A stretch of 50,290 bases of DNA from an uncultured Prochlorococcus sp. (lineage in GTDB: Bacteria > Cyanobacteriota > Cyanobacteriia > PCC-6307 > Cyanobiaceae): the NCBI GenBank assembly GCA_902595175.1, contig CACJPB010000007.1:1-50290 (forward strand). Reading direction: 5' to 3'. Below are positions 25,819 through 34,886 of the stretch, one piece after another. The notes under the pieces are model-generated. The model saw only the letters and a program-made list of their open reading frames with translations. It had not been told where the DNA came from and searched no databases. How positions within the stretch are numbered: position 1 is the first letter of the stretch; each line of letters opens with the position of its first letter. Position numbers and translations under genes: made by a program.

Positions 25819-27204
25819 TCAAATCATTGAATTGATATTCATTGCTTCATCAAATTCATCTTCGTTTAAATAACCTAATTTAAGTGTTGCCTCTTTTAAA
25901 TTTAATGATTCTTTGAAGGCAAGGTTTGCAATTTTAGCTGCTTTTTCATAACCAACTTTTGGCACTATGGCTGTAACCAACATTAGTGAATTTTCTAAAT
26001 TTAACTTCATTTTCTTTTGATTAGGTTCCATTCCATCAATTAAATTTATTCTGAAGTTTTCTATTACATTTTTAAGTAATTTTAAACTTGTGAGAATATT
26101 AAATCCAATAAGGGGCTTATATTCATTCATCTGTAAAGTGCCGCTAGAATTTGCCATTGAGACTGCATATTCAAGACCCATTATCTGAGTGCAAACCATT
26201 GATAAGGCTTCGCATTGAGTTGGATTCACTTTGCCAGGCATGATAGAACTTCCAGGTTCATTTTGAGGAATAATTAGTTCATATATTCCTGATCTTGGAC
26301 CAGAAGATAGAATTTTTATATCATTCGAAATTTTAAATAATGCACCTGCTAATATTTTTATCTGACTCATTACTTGAGCTAGACGATCATGCGAGGCCAT
26401 GATAGAAAAATTATTTTTTGATTTATAAAACATTAGATTAGTATCATCGGAAATTGATTTTATAGACTCTTCACAGAATCCTTTTGGACAATTAATTCCC
26501 GTTCCAACTGCAGTTCCTCCCAAAGGTAAAAAATACAATTCATTCAGACTTATAATAATTGCATTCTCAGCATCTTTAAGTTGCTCTGACCATCCTGATA
26601 TTTCTTGCCCAAAAGTAAGGGGCACTGCATCTTGAAAATGGGTTCTTCCTATCTTTATGAGGTCTTTCCATTGGTCACTTTTTTTATCAAGGATCTTAGT
26701 AAGTTCTCTTATCGTTGGAACTAAATTTTTGATTATTTCATTAACAACTGATATTTGAATAGCAGCAGGAAAAGTATCATTAGTTGACTGAGATTTATTT
26801 ACATCATCATTAGGATGAATTGGTTGATGACTGCCAAGTTCTGAATTTGTTTTTAATGCTGCAATATTTGAAATTACCTCATTAACATTCATATTTGTTT
26901 GCGTGCCACTTCCTGTTTGCCAAACCTTTAAGGGAAACTGTGAATCATGAAGCCCATCAAGTATTTCTTTACATGCCTCTACAATTAAATCTTTTTTTCT
27001 TTTATCTATTAACCCTAAATTGAAATTCGCTATTGAAGCAGCTTTTTTTATGAGGGTGAGTGAATAAATTAATTCAATTGGAATTAATTCTTCTCCAATA
27101 GAAAAATTTTTTATCGATCTTTGTGTTTGAGCGCCCCACAAAGCTTTAATGGGAACCTCTATTGTTCCCATGCTATCTTTTTCAATCCTAAAGTTTTTTG
27201 TCAT
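25819..27204 (-). CDS. fumC: Fumarate hydratase, class II
   Basis: The 461-residue tetrameric, iron-free fumarase interconverts fumarate and malate. It contains GTIEVPIKALWGAQTQRS, the substrate-binding GSGTQTNMNVNEVI and SQSTNDTFPAAIQI, GRTHFQDAVPLTFGQE with the catalytic His, and the superfamily signature GSSIMPGKVNPTQCE with the catalytic Ser. Fumarate is produced by the neighbouring purB enzyme, so the adjacent genes form a logical pair. The spacing to purB is 48 bases. Confidence 0.96.
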   Translation of the reverse strand: MTKNFRIEKDSMGTIEVPIKALWGAQTQRSIKNFSIGEELIPIELIYSLTLIKKAASIANFNLGLIDKRKKDLIVEACKEILDGLHDSQFPLKVWQTGSGTQTNMNVNEVISNIAALKTNSELGSHQPIHPNDDVNKSQSTNDTFPAAIQISVVNEIIKNLVPTIRELTKILDKKSDQWKDLIKIGRTHFQDAVPLTFGQEISGWSEQLKDAENAIIISLNELYFLPLGGTAVGTGINCPKGFCEESIKSISDDTNLMFYKSKNNFSIMASHDRLAQVMSQIKILAGALFKISNDIKILSSGPRSGIYELIIPQNEPGSSIMPGKVNPTQCEALSMVCTQIMGLEYAVSMANSSGTLQMNEYKPLIGFNILTSLKLLKNVIENFRINLIDGMEPNQKKMKLNLENSLMLVTAIVPKVGYEKAAKIANLAFKESLNLKEATLKLGYLNEDEFDEAMNINSMI

Positions 27205-27252
27205 TATTTCTCTGAAAACACTGGTTTAACTTAGATAAGGTTTTCAGTAATC

Positions 27253-28548
27253 CTAGATACCTAACTTCTCCCATATTACACTTAAATTATTGAGATGAAT
27301 TGAAGGATTAAAACATTCTTCTAAGTCACTTTGATCAATAAAATCCATTATTTCATTATCTCTCTCTATATTTTGTTTGAAATTCCCATTTTCGGTATTC
27401 CACGCATGATGCGCATTTTTTTGTACTAAACTATAAGCTTTTTCTCTAGACAACCCTTTCTCAACAAGCAAAAGTAAAACTTTCTGACTAAAGATTACAC
27501 CACCATATATATTTAAATTTTTGAGCATATTTTTTGGATAAACTTCCAAATTGCTTACTATATCTTTCATTTCCCTGAGCATAAAATGCAAACAGATTGA
27601 TACGTCAGGTAACATGATACGTTCATTGGAACTATGGCTTATATCTCTTTCGTGCCAAAGTGAAACATTTTCCAGTGCTGTTAAGACGTAACTCCTCAAA
27701 ATTCTTGCTAAACCGCTTACTCTTTCACTTCGAATAGGATTTCTTTTATGTGGCATGGCAGAACTTCCTTTTTGCCCTTTTGTAAAGCCCTCCTCAACTT
27801 CTAAAACATCAGTTCTTTGTAAATTTCTTATTTCAGTTGCGAATCTATCTAGAGAAGCGCCAACTAGTGCAATAGTTTGAACATATTCTGCATGCCTGTC
27901 TCTCGATATAACCTGCGTACTTGCTGTATCTGGCTTTAAGCCGAGTAAATCACAAGTTACTTGTTCTACTTTGGGATTCGTATTAGCGTAAGTTCCCATT
28001 GCACCACTTATTTGTCCAATAGCTACAGACTCTTTCAGTATTAACAATCTTTTTTTATTCCTTATTATTTCTGCTAACCATCCAGCAAGTTTAAAACCGA
28101 AGGAAATTGGCTCCCCATGAATTGCATGAGATCTACCAATCATTAAGGTATTTTTATGCTTACTTGCTAATAATCTGACTTCATTTTCTAGGTTCTCAAT
28201 TTCTTCTAATAACAATTCGCAAGAATCTTTCAACTGAAGAGATAAGCCAGTATCAAGTACATCACTGCTGGTCATACCAACATGTATATATCTTCCAGAA
28301 TCTCCTACAAATTCATTAACGCTTGTAAGAAATGCTATGACATCATGTTTAACTTCTTTCTCAATTTCTGTAATTCTAGATTCATCAAACTTTGCATTTG
28401 AACGTATCTCTTTCATGGCATTCTCAGGAATTTTTCCCAACGAAAAATTTGCTTCACATGCAGCTATTTCAACCTTAAGCCAACTCTGGAATTTTGCGCT
28501 ATCAGTCCAGATTTTCCCCATTTCGGGTAATGTGTAACGCTCGATCAC
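27253..28548 (-). CDS. purB: Adenylosuccinate lyase
   Basis: The 431-residue enzyme belongs to the same fumarase/aspartase superfamily as the neighbouring FumC. It cleaves SAICAR and adenylosuccinate in purine synthesis, releasing fumarate. Motifs: MIERYTLPEMGKIW at the start, VGMTSSDVLDTGLSLQL, GRSHAIHGEPISFGFKLA with the catalytic His, and the signature KGSSAMPHKRNPIRSE. It lies upstream of fumC on the minus strand. Confidence 0.97.
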   Translation of the reverse strand: MIERYTLPEMGKIWTDSAKFQSWLKVEIAACEANFSLGKIPENAMKEIRSNAKFDESRITEIEKEVKHDVIAFLTSVNEFVGDSGRYIHVGMTSSDVLDTGLSLQLKDSCELLLEEIENLENEVRLLASKHKNTLMIGRSHAIHGEPISFGFKLAGWLAEIIRNKKRLLILKESVAIGQISGAMGTYANTNPKVEQVTCDLLGLKPDTASTQVISRDRHAEYVQTIALVGASLDRFATEIRNLQRTDVLEVEEGFTKGQKGSSAMPHKRNPIRSERVSGLARILRSYVLTALENVSLWHERDISHSSNERIMLPDVSICLHFMLREMKDIVSNLEVYPKNMLKNLNIYGGVIFSQKVLLLLVEKGLSREKAYSLVQKNAHHAWNTENGNFKQNIERDNEIMDFIDQSDLEECFNPSIHLNNLSVIWEKLGI

Positions 28549-28613
28549 AATTTTTATTAATTATCAATTTAAACTTTATAACCAAAATCGAATTATTGCT
28601 CTATACCTTAAGG

Positions 28614-28691
28614 ATGTACTTGCCATTGAACATATTTGCCTGGCTATTATTTTCTTATGTAACATTTTTCTGGCTAATTAAGAAAGCTTAA
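28614..28691 (+). CDS. Possible 25-residue single-helix membrane peptide
   Basis: ATG 28614 to TAA 28689-28691 encodes a very short hydrophobic peptide (MYLPLNIFAWLLFSYVTFFW plus a KKA tail). It would form one membrane helix with a positive end. Tiny membrane subunits are common in cyanobacteria, but this one has no recognised family, and the AAGG before the ATG touches the start codon and is poorly spaced. It may be a chance frame in the gap between purB and the TlyA-like gene. Confidence 0.25.
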   Translation: MYLPLNIFAWLLFSYVTFFWLIKKA

Positions 28692-28711
28692 ATATAAAAA
28701 TGTTTGCATTT

Positions 28712-28783
28712 ATTCCTTAATTCCTTCCGTTAATAATGGGTAATTTTTTAGTTCTTATTTAAAATTGGAAGGTATTAAAGAAT
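28712..28783. other. Long imperfect hairpin between purB and tlyA
   Basis: Bases 28712-28728 can pair with 28767-28783 at 15 of 17 positions (mismatches at 28716/28779 and 28722/28773), enclosing a 38-base AU-rich loop. The stem core is CCTTCC against GGAAGG. It lies in non-coding sequence 58 bases upstream of the TlyA-like start, so it could be a leader structure or part of a small RNA. No T-run follows it. Confidence 0.4.
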
Positions 28784-28840
28784 TTGGATCTTAATCTTAT
28801 AGAAGTTCATTATTCAGTCTTTTTTTTCTTTGATTAATAG

Positions 28841-29639
28841 ATGATTAAAAAAAGTAGATTAGACCTTTATCTTCTTAAAAGTGGTTTATGTGAAACTCGT
28901 CAAAAAGCCCAAGGTTTAATTCTTGCGGGCAAGGTTAGAGATATCAATGGAAAAGTATGGGATAAACCTGGACAACAAGTATTAATCGGATCTGAATTTT
29001 TTATTGATTCCCAACCTATGTTTGTATCAAGGGGCGGCGAAAAATTATTGGAGGCATTTAATAAACTTGAAATTAAAGTAAAAGATAAAATATGTATTGA
29101 CGCAGGAATCTCTACTGGGGGATTTACTGATTGCTTATTACAACAAGGAGCAAGGTTAGTTTATGGGATAGATGTTGGTTATGGGCAGACTGCATGGAAG
29201 ATTAGAAATAATCCAAAAGTCATACTTTTTGAACGAACTAATATTCGAAATTTAAAACCTAATGATCTTTTATCTAGAAGTAATGAGTTACCAAATTTTG
29301 TGGTTGCTGATTTGTCTTTTATTTCATTAAAGTTAGTTTTTAAATCTATTGGTAATTTATTAGAAGGTGATTGTATTGAGGGAATATTTTTGATTAAACC
29401 CCAATTTGAGGTGGGTAAAGATAAAGTCAGTAAAGGCGGTGTTGTTCGCAATCCTAGATTCCATGCTGAGGCAATAGAGTCTGTTATTTATGCGGCTAAG
29501 AATTTCCAATGGAATGTAAAGAATTTGATAGCTTCTCCTCTAGTAGGTCCTGCTGGAAATCATGAATATCTAGCTTGGATGACCCTAGGAAGTCAATCAA
29601 ATAAAGGTATTAATAGTGAATATATACAAAATTTAGTAA

Positions 29640-29653
<14 letters not shown>
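28841..29653 (+). CDS. tlyA: TlyA-family rRNA 2'-O-methyltransferase
   Basis: The 270-residue protein has an N-terminal S4 RNA-binding domain (RLDLYLLKSGLCETRQKAQG) and a Rossmann methyltransferase domain with IDAGISTGGFTDCLLQQGA as the SAM loop, VYGIDVGYGQ as motif II and a IKPQFEVGK motif. TlyA enzymes 2'-O-methylate cytidines in 16S and 23S rRNA. The older name hemolysin is a misnomer for most members. Type II homologues modify both subunits, and which type this is cannot be settled by eye. It is convergent with glnB, one base apart. Confidence 0.88.
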
Positions 29654-30017
<364 letters not shown>

Positions 30018-30263
30018 TTAATTGTTTTTTGGGAAAACATCCAACATTGAAATATCAGAAAAACATTCAATATTCAGGCCTGCATTCTTAGCGTCTTCAA
30101 TTAAAAGTTGGGAATTTTCTTCAGAAATTATTACTGTACTATTTGACAAAGCTTCCCACTGATCATTCTCAAAGTGTGTTTGAAGCCACAACATTCCAAT
30201 TGCGGTTTTTGGTTGAAGGGATTTATTTAAGTTGTTATCGATAGTTATCAAACAAATGTCCAT
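30018..30263 (-). CDS. Conserved-looking 81-residue protein upstream of glnB, unknown
   Basis: An 81-residue soluble protein starts MDICLITIDNNLNKSLQPKT. It has alternating beta-alpha hydrophobicity (ICLITI, TVIISEENSQLLIEDAKNAG) that suggests a small Rossmann-like fold. I do not recognise a family. The ORF lies 24 bases upstream of glnB in the same direction with no room for a separate promoter, so glnB is probably translated from a shared message. A candidate NtcA-like site lies 54-67 bases upstream of its start. Confidence 0.7.
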   Translation of the reverse strand: MDICLITIDNNLNKSLQPKTAIGMLWLQTHFENDQWEALSNSTVIISEENSQLLIEDAKNAGLNIECFSDISMLDVFPKNN

Positions 30264-30316
30264 TAACTTTTAAATTGAACTAAACACATATAACCCTTTT
30301 GGCAGACATTATGAAT

Positions 30317-30330
30317 GTTATAATTGATAC
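30317..30330 (-). promoter_or_regulatory. Candidate NtcA-like box upstream of the glnB operon
   Basis: On the minus strand the sequence reads GTATCAATTATAAC, that is GTA-N8-AAC, one base from the NtcA consensus GTA-N8-TAC. It sits about 55 bases before the first gene of the glnB unit. glnB is a known NtcA target in cyanobacteria, which favours it. A second one-mismatch site, GTC-N8-TAC at 30360-30373, shows how easily such matches arise in AT-rich DNA. No clear TANNNT follows at the usual 22-base spacing. Confidence 0.3.
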
Positions 30331-30453
30331 AAAAATAAGATTTAACAGCTTTTGACTTAGTCAATTGTAATACTTAGATTTATTGATACTTTTGCGAACT
30401 TTTATCTTTATATATAGTTTTTATATAGGTTTAGTAAAAAAGTTCTACTGAAA

Positions 30454-30864
30454 ATGAGTACAGCTAAATTAGAAGATTCGACTCAAAAACCGCTATATGG
30501 GGAAAGAATTATTGAAAAATCAAAAATAATTTGTTTCGATAATCCAAACAAGAAAAGAATTTATGAAATTTCTATTCAGTTACCTGAATTTACATGTAAG
30601 TGCCCCTTTTCTGGTTATCCAGATTTTGCAAAGCTAAATATTACTTATCAACCAAATTTGAGAGTCTATGAGTTGAAGTCTTTAAAGCTTTATATTAATA
30701 ATTTTAGAGACATAAAAATATCACATGAGGAAGTTGTGAATAGAATTATGGATGATTTAGTGAATGAAGGTTCACCTCACTGGATACATTTAAACGCTGC
30801 ATTTAACCCCAGAGGGAATGTTTCTATGCAGTTAGATATTTTTAGTGGGCAGAAAAGAAATTAA
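30454..30864 (+). CDS. queF: NADPH-dependent 7-cyano-7-deazaguanine reductase
   Basis: The 136-residue protein is the short, single-domain type of QueF, which reduces preQ0 to preQ1 in queuosine synthesis. The catalytic Cys is about residue 50 in [16 protein letters not shown], with the partner Asp a few residues later. The NADPH-site segment [15 protein letters not shown] is intact. It is divergent from the glnB unit and convergent with ccs1, with stops overlapping by four bases. Confidence 0.94.
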   Translation: MSTAKLEDSTQKPLYGERIIEKSKIICFDNPNKKRIYEISIQLPEFTCKCPFSGYPDFAKLNITYQPNLRVYELKSLKLYINNFRDIKISHEEVVNRIMDDLVNEGSPHWIHLNAAFNPRGNVSMQLDIFSGQKRN

Positions 30865-30880
30865 AATTTTTTTATTTCTT
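30855..30880. terminator. Candidate bidirectional terminator between queF and ccs1
   Basis: AAGAAATTAAAA at 30855-30866 pairs at 11 of 12 positions with TTTTTATTTCTT at 30869-30880, right across the overlapping stops of the convergent queF and ccs1. The A-run and T-run in the arms could serve as the U tract for either direction. The stem has only two G-C pairs, so it is weak as a hairpin. Confidence 0.35.
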
Positions 30881-32147
30881 CTGATAATTTAAAAAATTCT
30901 TTTTTAAAACCAACTAGATTTTTATTACTAAGGCCTCCAATCGATAACTTTTGTGATTCTTTATTTACCAGAATCCATAATTGGTTAGTTGGTATGAGAC
31001 TTATCATTGTTCCAAAAATTATTAAAATAAATGAAAAGTAAATAAATGGTATAGAAGGATCATTTTTAATTATTAAACCACTGCTGGGGATTATTTTTTT
31101 CAGAGATACTTTTGAAGAATTAACTTCTAAAGGATTGTCATTTATATAGAGATTATTTCCGGAAAAATTTTCTATATTCGAAATTTTAAGTGGACCATTT
31201 TCGTTATCTATTGTTAAAAGGAAATTTTTTTTAGTCTCTGATCCTAATTCAACTAAAACTCCCCAAACTTGATTGCCGATTTCGGGAATCTCCTTGAGCT
31301 GTAATTGATAGAGGATGTTATCTATTTCTAAAATAACATTTGATATTGCCCAATCTGCTTGATAAATAGTTAATCCTTTAAACCTGATTGGGTGATTAAC
31401 TTTGGTTGTTTTTATTTCATTCAAATTTAGATCTTCAGAAGAAAAATTTAATTTTGAAATAAACTGTTTGGGTACACCATCACTTTCTCGTTCTATAGAA
31501 AAATCGACTAATTTTACATTGGCTTTTGAGTTTGTACTCTCATTAACAAGATCCACAGTTTCTCCAGGCAGTAAATATTGTTCTTTTGATTGACTTGTAA
31601 AACTTCCATAAGCTGAACCTATAAGTAAGACTATTAATCCGATATGTACAACTAAAGGACCGATTTTTCCGATTAAACCCCTTCTTGCAGAAATATGACT
31701 TTTAAATTTGTATGTTTTCCATCCTCTTTTTTTAAGTAATAAATCTATTTTTGATATATGTTCTCCATCTTGATTGATTGCATGACTTGAAGATAGTTGC
31801 AGTTTGCTAAATTTTTTTTCGCTGTTGTATTCAATCCATTTTAATGAAGCTTTTAATGAAGGGATTTGTCTCCTGAAACTACAAGCTGCTAGAGAAATGC
31901 AAAGAAGAATTAATGCAAATAAAAACCAAAAGCTTGTATATATGTGATCCAATTGAAGTTTTAAGACTTTTTCTCCATCTAAAAATCCAAAAATGGGAGC
32001 ACTATCGAAATTATCAATATAAAATTTATTACTACTACCTTGAGGTATAAAAGTCCCTATGCCGCTTGTAATAGCTATGAAGATTATTAGTGATATGGCG
32101 AATCTTAAACTAGATATTTTTAATATTAGATTCTTAAAAATAATCAT
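30861..32147 (-). CDS. ccs1: Cytochrome c biogenesis protein Ccs1 (ResB, Ycf44)
   Basis: The 428-residue membrane protein is the ResB/CcsB partner of System II cytochrome c maturation. With CcsA it transfers heme to apocytochromes on the lumenal side of the thylakoid. Helices are visible near residues 13-33 ([20 protein letters not shown]), 70-90, about 165-185 ([20 protein letters not shown]) and near 360-380, with a large lumenal domain between the last two. The His in VVHIG is a conserved candidate heme ligand. The gene lies immediately after ccdA, which supplies reductant to the same pathway. Confidence 0.94.
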   Translation of the reverse strand: MIIFKNLILKISSLRFAISLIIFIAITSGIGTFIPQGSSNKFYIDNFDSAPIFGFLDGEKVLKLQLDHIYTSFWFLFALILLCISLAACSFRRQIPSLKASLKWIEYNSEKKFSKLQLSSSHAINQDGEHISKIDLLLKKRGWKTYKFKSHISARRGLIGKIGPLVVHIGLIVLLIGSAYGSFTSQSKEQYLLPGETVDLVNESTNSKANVKLVDFSIERESDGVPKQFISKLNFSSEDLNLNEIKTTKVNHPIRFKGLTIYQADWAISNVILEIDNILYQLQLKEIPEIGNQVWGVLVELGSETKKNFLLTIDNENGPLKISNIENFSGNNLYINDNPLEVNSSKVSLKKIIPSSGLIIKNDPSIPFIYFSFILIIFGTMISLIPTNQLWILVNKESQKLSIGGLSNKNLVGFKKEFFKLSEEIKKF

Positions 32148-32804
32148 TTAAATCCAATTTGATAATAAATTTAATAACCCTAGGGAAACTAAAAATATCC
32201 CACTTAAAGTCGGAATTATTTGACTAAATTTTCTAAGCTCTAAAAATTGTTTTAAGTTTTCTGCAGTAGCTCCTGCAACAATTAATGGGGTTACTTGGCC
32301 TATCCCAAAGAAAAATAAAAAAATAATAGATATTGTAGGATTTTTAGCTTGCGATACCCAAGCTAGAAGAGTTGCTAAAACTGGAGTAATGCAAGGTGAA
32401 GAAGCTAGTCCAAAAGTAGTCCCTATTGCAAAAGGTGCTATAAAAGTTGGTAATTTATCTTCAATTATTTTCATATCCGGTCCATTCGGGAACTGAAACT
32501 TTAGAATACCTAGTAAATTTAAACCCATTATTATTGCTATAAAGGCAACGACCGAAGTGTAAAAAGATGGTATTTGCCCATATATCCTACCTAAGAATCC
32601 ACTGGCAGCACCAAGGGCAACGAGTGAAAAAACGACTCCTCCTGAAAAACTAATAAGTTTAAATTTATTTTTCTCTGTTCCTCCTATATATGCAATAGTG
32701 ATTGGTAGTAATGATAATGAGCATGGGCCAAGACTTGTTAAAAGTCCTGCGCTGAAAACCAAAAAAATAGTAAATGGTCCAGGATTATTTAGGCCATTCT
32801 GCAT
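32148..32804 (-). CDS. ccdA: Cytochrome c biogenesis thiol-disulfide transporter CcdA
   Basis: The 218-residue protein has six hydrophobic helices and the two family cysteines, one in LGPCSLSLLP at residue 28 and one in ASSPCITPVLATL. They shuttle reducing equivalents across the membrane to keep apocytochrome c cysteines reduced. It is directly followed by ccs1 without a gap, forming a compact cytochrome c maturation pair. ftsW lies 82 bases upstream. Confidence 0.94.
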   Translation of the reverse strand: MQNGLNNPGPFTIFLVFSAGLLTSLGPCSLSLLPITIAYIGGTEKNKFKLISFSGGVVFSLVALGAASGFLGRIYGQIPSFYTSVVAFIAIIMGLNLLGILKFQFPNGPDMKIIEDKLPTFIAPFAIGTTFGLASSPCITPVLATLLAWVSQAKNPTISIIFLFFFGIGQVTPLIVAGATAENLKQFLELRKFSQIIPTLSGIFLVSLGLLNLLSNWI

Positions 32805-32886
32805 AAGCAGATTACCCTTTTGAGATAATTCTGAAATAACTAAATTAAATGATTCGATAGCTTGAATTAAATTTTATAAATTCTAA

Positions 32887-34122
32887 CTAATCAAGAGTCT
32901 TTCGTGTATTAAGTATACCTAAAAAGCCTGTGGATTCTAATGAACATCTCAGTAACATCCCTGCAATAAAAAATGATGCGATTAATGAATTTCCACCATA
33001 ACTAATGAAAGGTAGTGGTAAGCCGGTAGTAGGCATAGAGCCTGTTGCTACAGCAATATGCATTATTGATTGACCTATCAACAATACACCACATCCAATA
33101 GAAACTAATTTTGTATAGTTGTTCCTGCACTTTAAAGCAATTCTTACTGTTATGTAAGAGAAAACTGCTAGAAAACCTAGAAATAAAGTACACCCTAACA
33201 AACCAAATTCTTCAGCAAAAATGGCAAAAATAAAATCTGTGTACATAAAAGGTAGGTACTGTAATTTTTGTATAGACAAGCCAAAACCTTGACCGAATAG
33301 ACCACCTGAACCTATAGCTAATAAACTTTGAACCAATTGAAATCCACTTTCCTGTTGATCTTTCCAAGGATTAATAAATGAAGTAACCCTAAGTTTTTGA
33401 TATTCGTTATTAAGGATACTAATGCATCCAGTAATAAATCCTAATGAGGCAAATGAGCAGAGAGAACTTAGTTTTACTCCTCCACATAAACCCATTACCC
33501 AAAAAAGAATTCCAGTTAATGATGCAGTACTTAAATTAGGCTGCTTTAGTATTAATAAAATTAATAATCCAAAAGAGAATATTGAAATTAATTTTTTATC
33601 ATTCTTAATCAAATTCCAATGCGCGAAAAGGTTAGAAGCTTCTAGAATTAGAAAAGGCTTAATTAATTCAGATGGTTGTAGACGTAAATTTCCTAGTACT
33701 AGCCATCTTGAAGATCCGTTAACTGTAATTCCAGTAATATTGGTTAGTAATATTAGAAAAAATAAAATAAAAAAAATAATTCTTGAAAACTTTAAAAGAT
33801 TTCTAATGTTTGTATTTAGAACAAAATAAAATAGACTAATTCCTGGAATTGTCCAAATAATTTGTTTTTTTAAAAAATAAGCCCAATTTCCCATTTCCCT
33901 ACTAGCAACCCACCAACTTGATGATCCAAGAATGCATATTCCTAATATTGACCAAATTCCAACGAGAACAATTAGTGTTTTTGCCTCATAAGGCCATATC
34001 ATCCAAGGTAAGGGAAATATAGACTCTGTTAAATTGCTTAGATTTTTTTTGTAATTAGAACTAAAGGTTTTTTTTCTTTTAGAAATTCTTTTATATTTTA
34101 TTTTTTCTTGACTTAACTCCAA
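32887..34122 (-). CDS. ftsW: SEDS-family peptidoglycan glycosyltransferase FtsW (or RodA)
   Basis: The 411-residue protein has about ten membrane helices and the SEDS motifs GSSRWLVLGNLRLQPSELIKP, FIFAIFAEEFGLLG and TGLPLPFISYGGNSL. SEDS proteins polymerise lipid II into glycan strands. FtsW acts at the division septum, RodA in elongation. I favour FtsW because, from memory, the homologue beside ccdA and ccs1 in Prochlorococcus carries that name. It is transcribed away from the ATP synthase operon across a 264-base gap. Confidence 0.88.
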   Translation of the reverse strand: MELSQEKIKYKRISKRKKTFSSNYKKNLSNLTESIFPLPWMIWPYEAKTLIVLVGIWSILGICILGSSSWWVASREMGNWAYFLKKQIIWTIPGISLFYFVLNTNIRNLLKFSRIIFFILFFLILLTNITGITVNGSSRWLVLGNLRLQPSELIKPFLILEASNLFAHWNLIKNDKKLISIFSFGLLILLILKQPNLSTASLTGILFWVMGLCGGVKLSSLCSFASLGFITGCISILNNEYQKLRVTSFINPWKDQQESGFQLVQSLLAIGSGGLFGQGFGLSIQKLQYLPFMYTDFIFAIFAEEFGLLGCTLFLGFLAVFSYITVRIALKCRNNYTKLVSIGCGVLLIGQSIMHIAVATGSMPTTGLPLPFISYGGNSLIASFFIAGMLLRCSLESTGFLGILNTRKTLD

Positions 34123-34319
34123 TATTTTAGATGTATATGTACTATTGAGACGTTTAATTGAGATTTTGCCAAGTCTTTTATTAACGTTTTAAAGTGTTAA
34201 AGCAATTAAAAAGATCACTTTTCATAAATTTTATTTGAAGAATAAAGTAAAAAAAGGACTAAAGATCCATCATAAATCTTAAGAATTAATTTTTTATAAA
34301 AAAAAACTAGCTAAAAGGT

Positions 34320-34377
34320 ACCTCTCTGTGATAGATTCCGTGAGTTTATATACTTACTTCAAACCACTCAGAGAGGT
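34320..34377 (+). promoter_or_regulatory. SD-sequestering leader hairpin of the ATP synthase operon
   Basis: ACCTCTCTG at 34320-34328 is a perfect inverted repeat of CAGAGAGGT at 34369-34377. The 3' arm contains GAGAGG, the only Shine-Dalgarno-like sequence for the ATG at 34387, ending about 10 bases before it. The 40-base loop holds a smaller hairpin (GTGAGT against ACTTAC with one G-U pair). Folding would hide the ribosome-binding site of the first operon gene. A TATAAA at 34295-34300 could be the -10 element, which would place the whole structure in the mRNA leader. Confidence 0.55.
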
Positions 34378-34386
34378 TTCTAAACT

Positions 34387-34863
34387 ATGTTCACATCAGT
34401 GGACTCAAATAGAAAAAAACATGAGCATCCCTCCCATGAGAATGTTCAATTTCCTCGATCCTTGAATAATTCAATCATCAAAGAAAGTAAATCTGGCATT
34501 GCCAATCAAATAGATAATTTGCTTTCTCAAAATGATGAATACACAAAATTGCAATTAACCATTTTTGGAATTACTTTTATTGTTTCTATTTTATTAGCGT
34601 CAATAACTGGTATTTTTCTAGGATTTACTTTTGGTTTTAGTATTTTTATAGGTGCAATAGCCGGTATTTTTTACCTACGTTTGCTTGCTAAAAGTATAGG
34701 GAAACTTGGTAAAGAATCATCAGGTGTATCAAAATTGCAACTATTAGTTCCAGTTTGCCTCTTTATTTTTGCGAGCAAGCTAGGATCTTTGGATATTTTT
34801 CCTGCAATGATGGGGTTTTTCATTTATAAGCCTTCACTCATTCTTTATTTTTCACGTTCTTAA
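34387..34863 (+). CDS. atp1: ATP synthase accessory protein AtpI/Atp1
   Basis: The 158-residue protein has a hydrophilic N-terminal 55 residues and then four hydrophobic helices (for example [20 protein letters not shown] and [20 protein letters not shown]). It is the small first gene of cyanobacterial atp operons, related to bacterial AtpI, which helps assemble the c-ring and is not a catalytic subunit. It lies 23 bases before the subunit a gene. Its start codon is downstream of the inverted-repeat leader described separately. Confidence 0.85.
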   Translation: MFTSVDSNRKKHEHPSHENVQFPRSLNNSIIKESKSGIANQIDNLLSQNDEYTKLQLTIFGITFIVSILLASITGIFLGFTFGFSIFIGAIAGIFYLRLLAKSIGKLGKESSGVSKLQLLVPVCLFIFASKLGSLDIFPAMMGFFIYKPSLILYFSRS

Positions 34864-34886
34864 GTAAATTTTTTTATTCAAAACAA

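Noticed and set aside
25800-25830. AT-only inverted repeat between the helicase and fumC stops
   Set aside because: The stem TTAAA/TTTAA has no G-C pair, so a terminator is not supported.
33422-33829. 135-residue plus-strand frame inside ftsW
   Set aside because: The minus-strand SEDS protein is unambiguous; the antisense frame has no recognisable domain.
34189-34215. Near-palindrome around TTAACGTTTTAAAGTGTTAA upstream of the atp operon
   Set aside because: Pairing is imperfect and consists almost only of A and T. It is far from the start and much weaker than the leader repeat at 34320.
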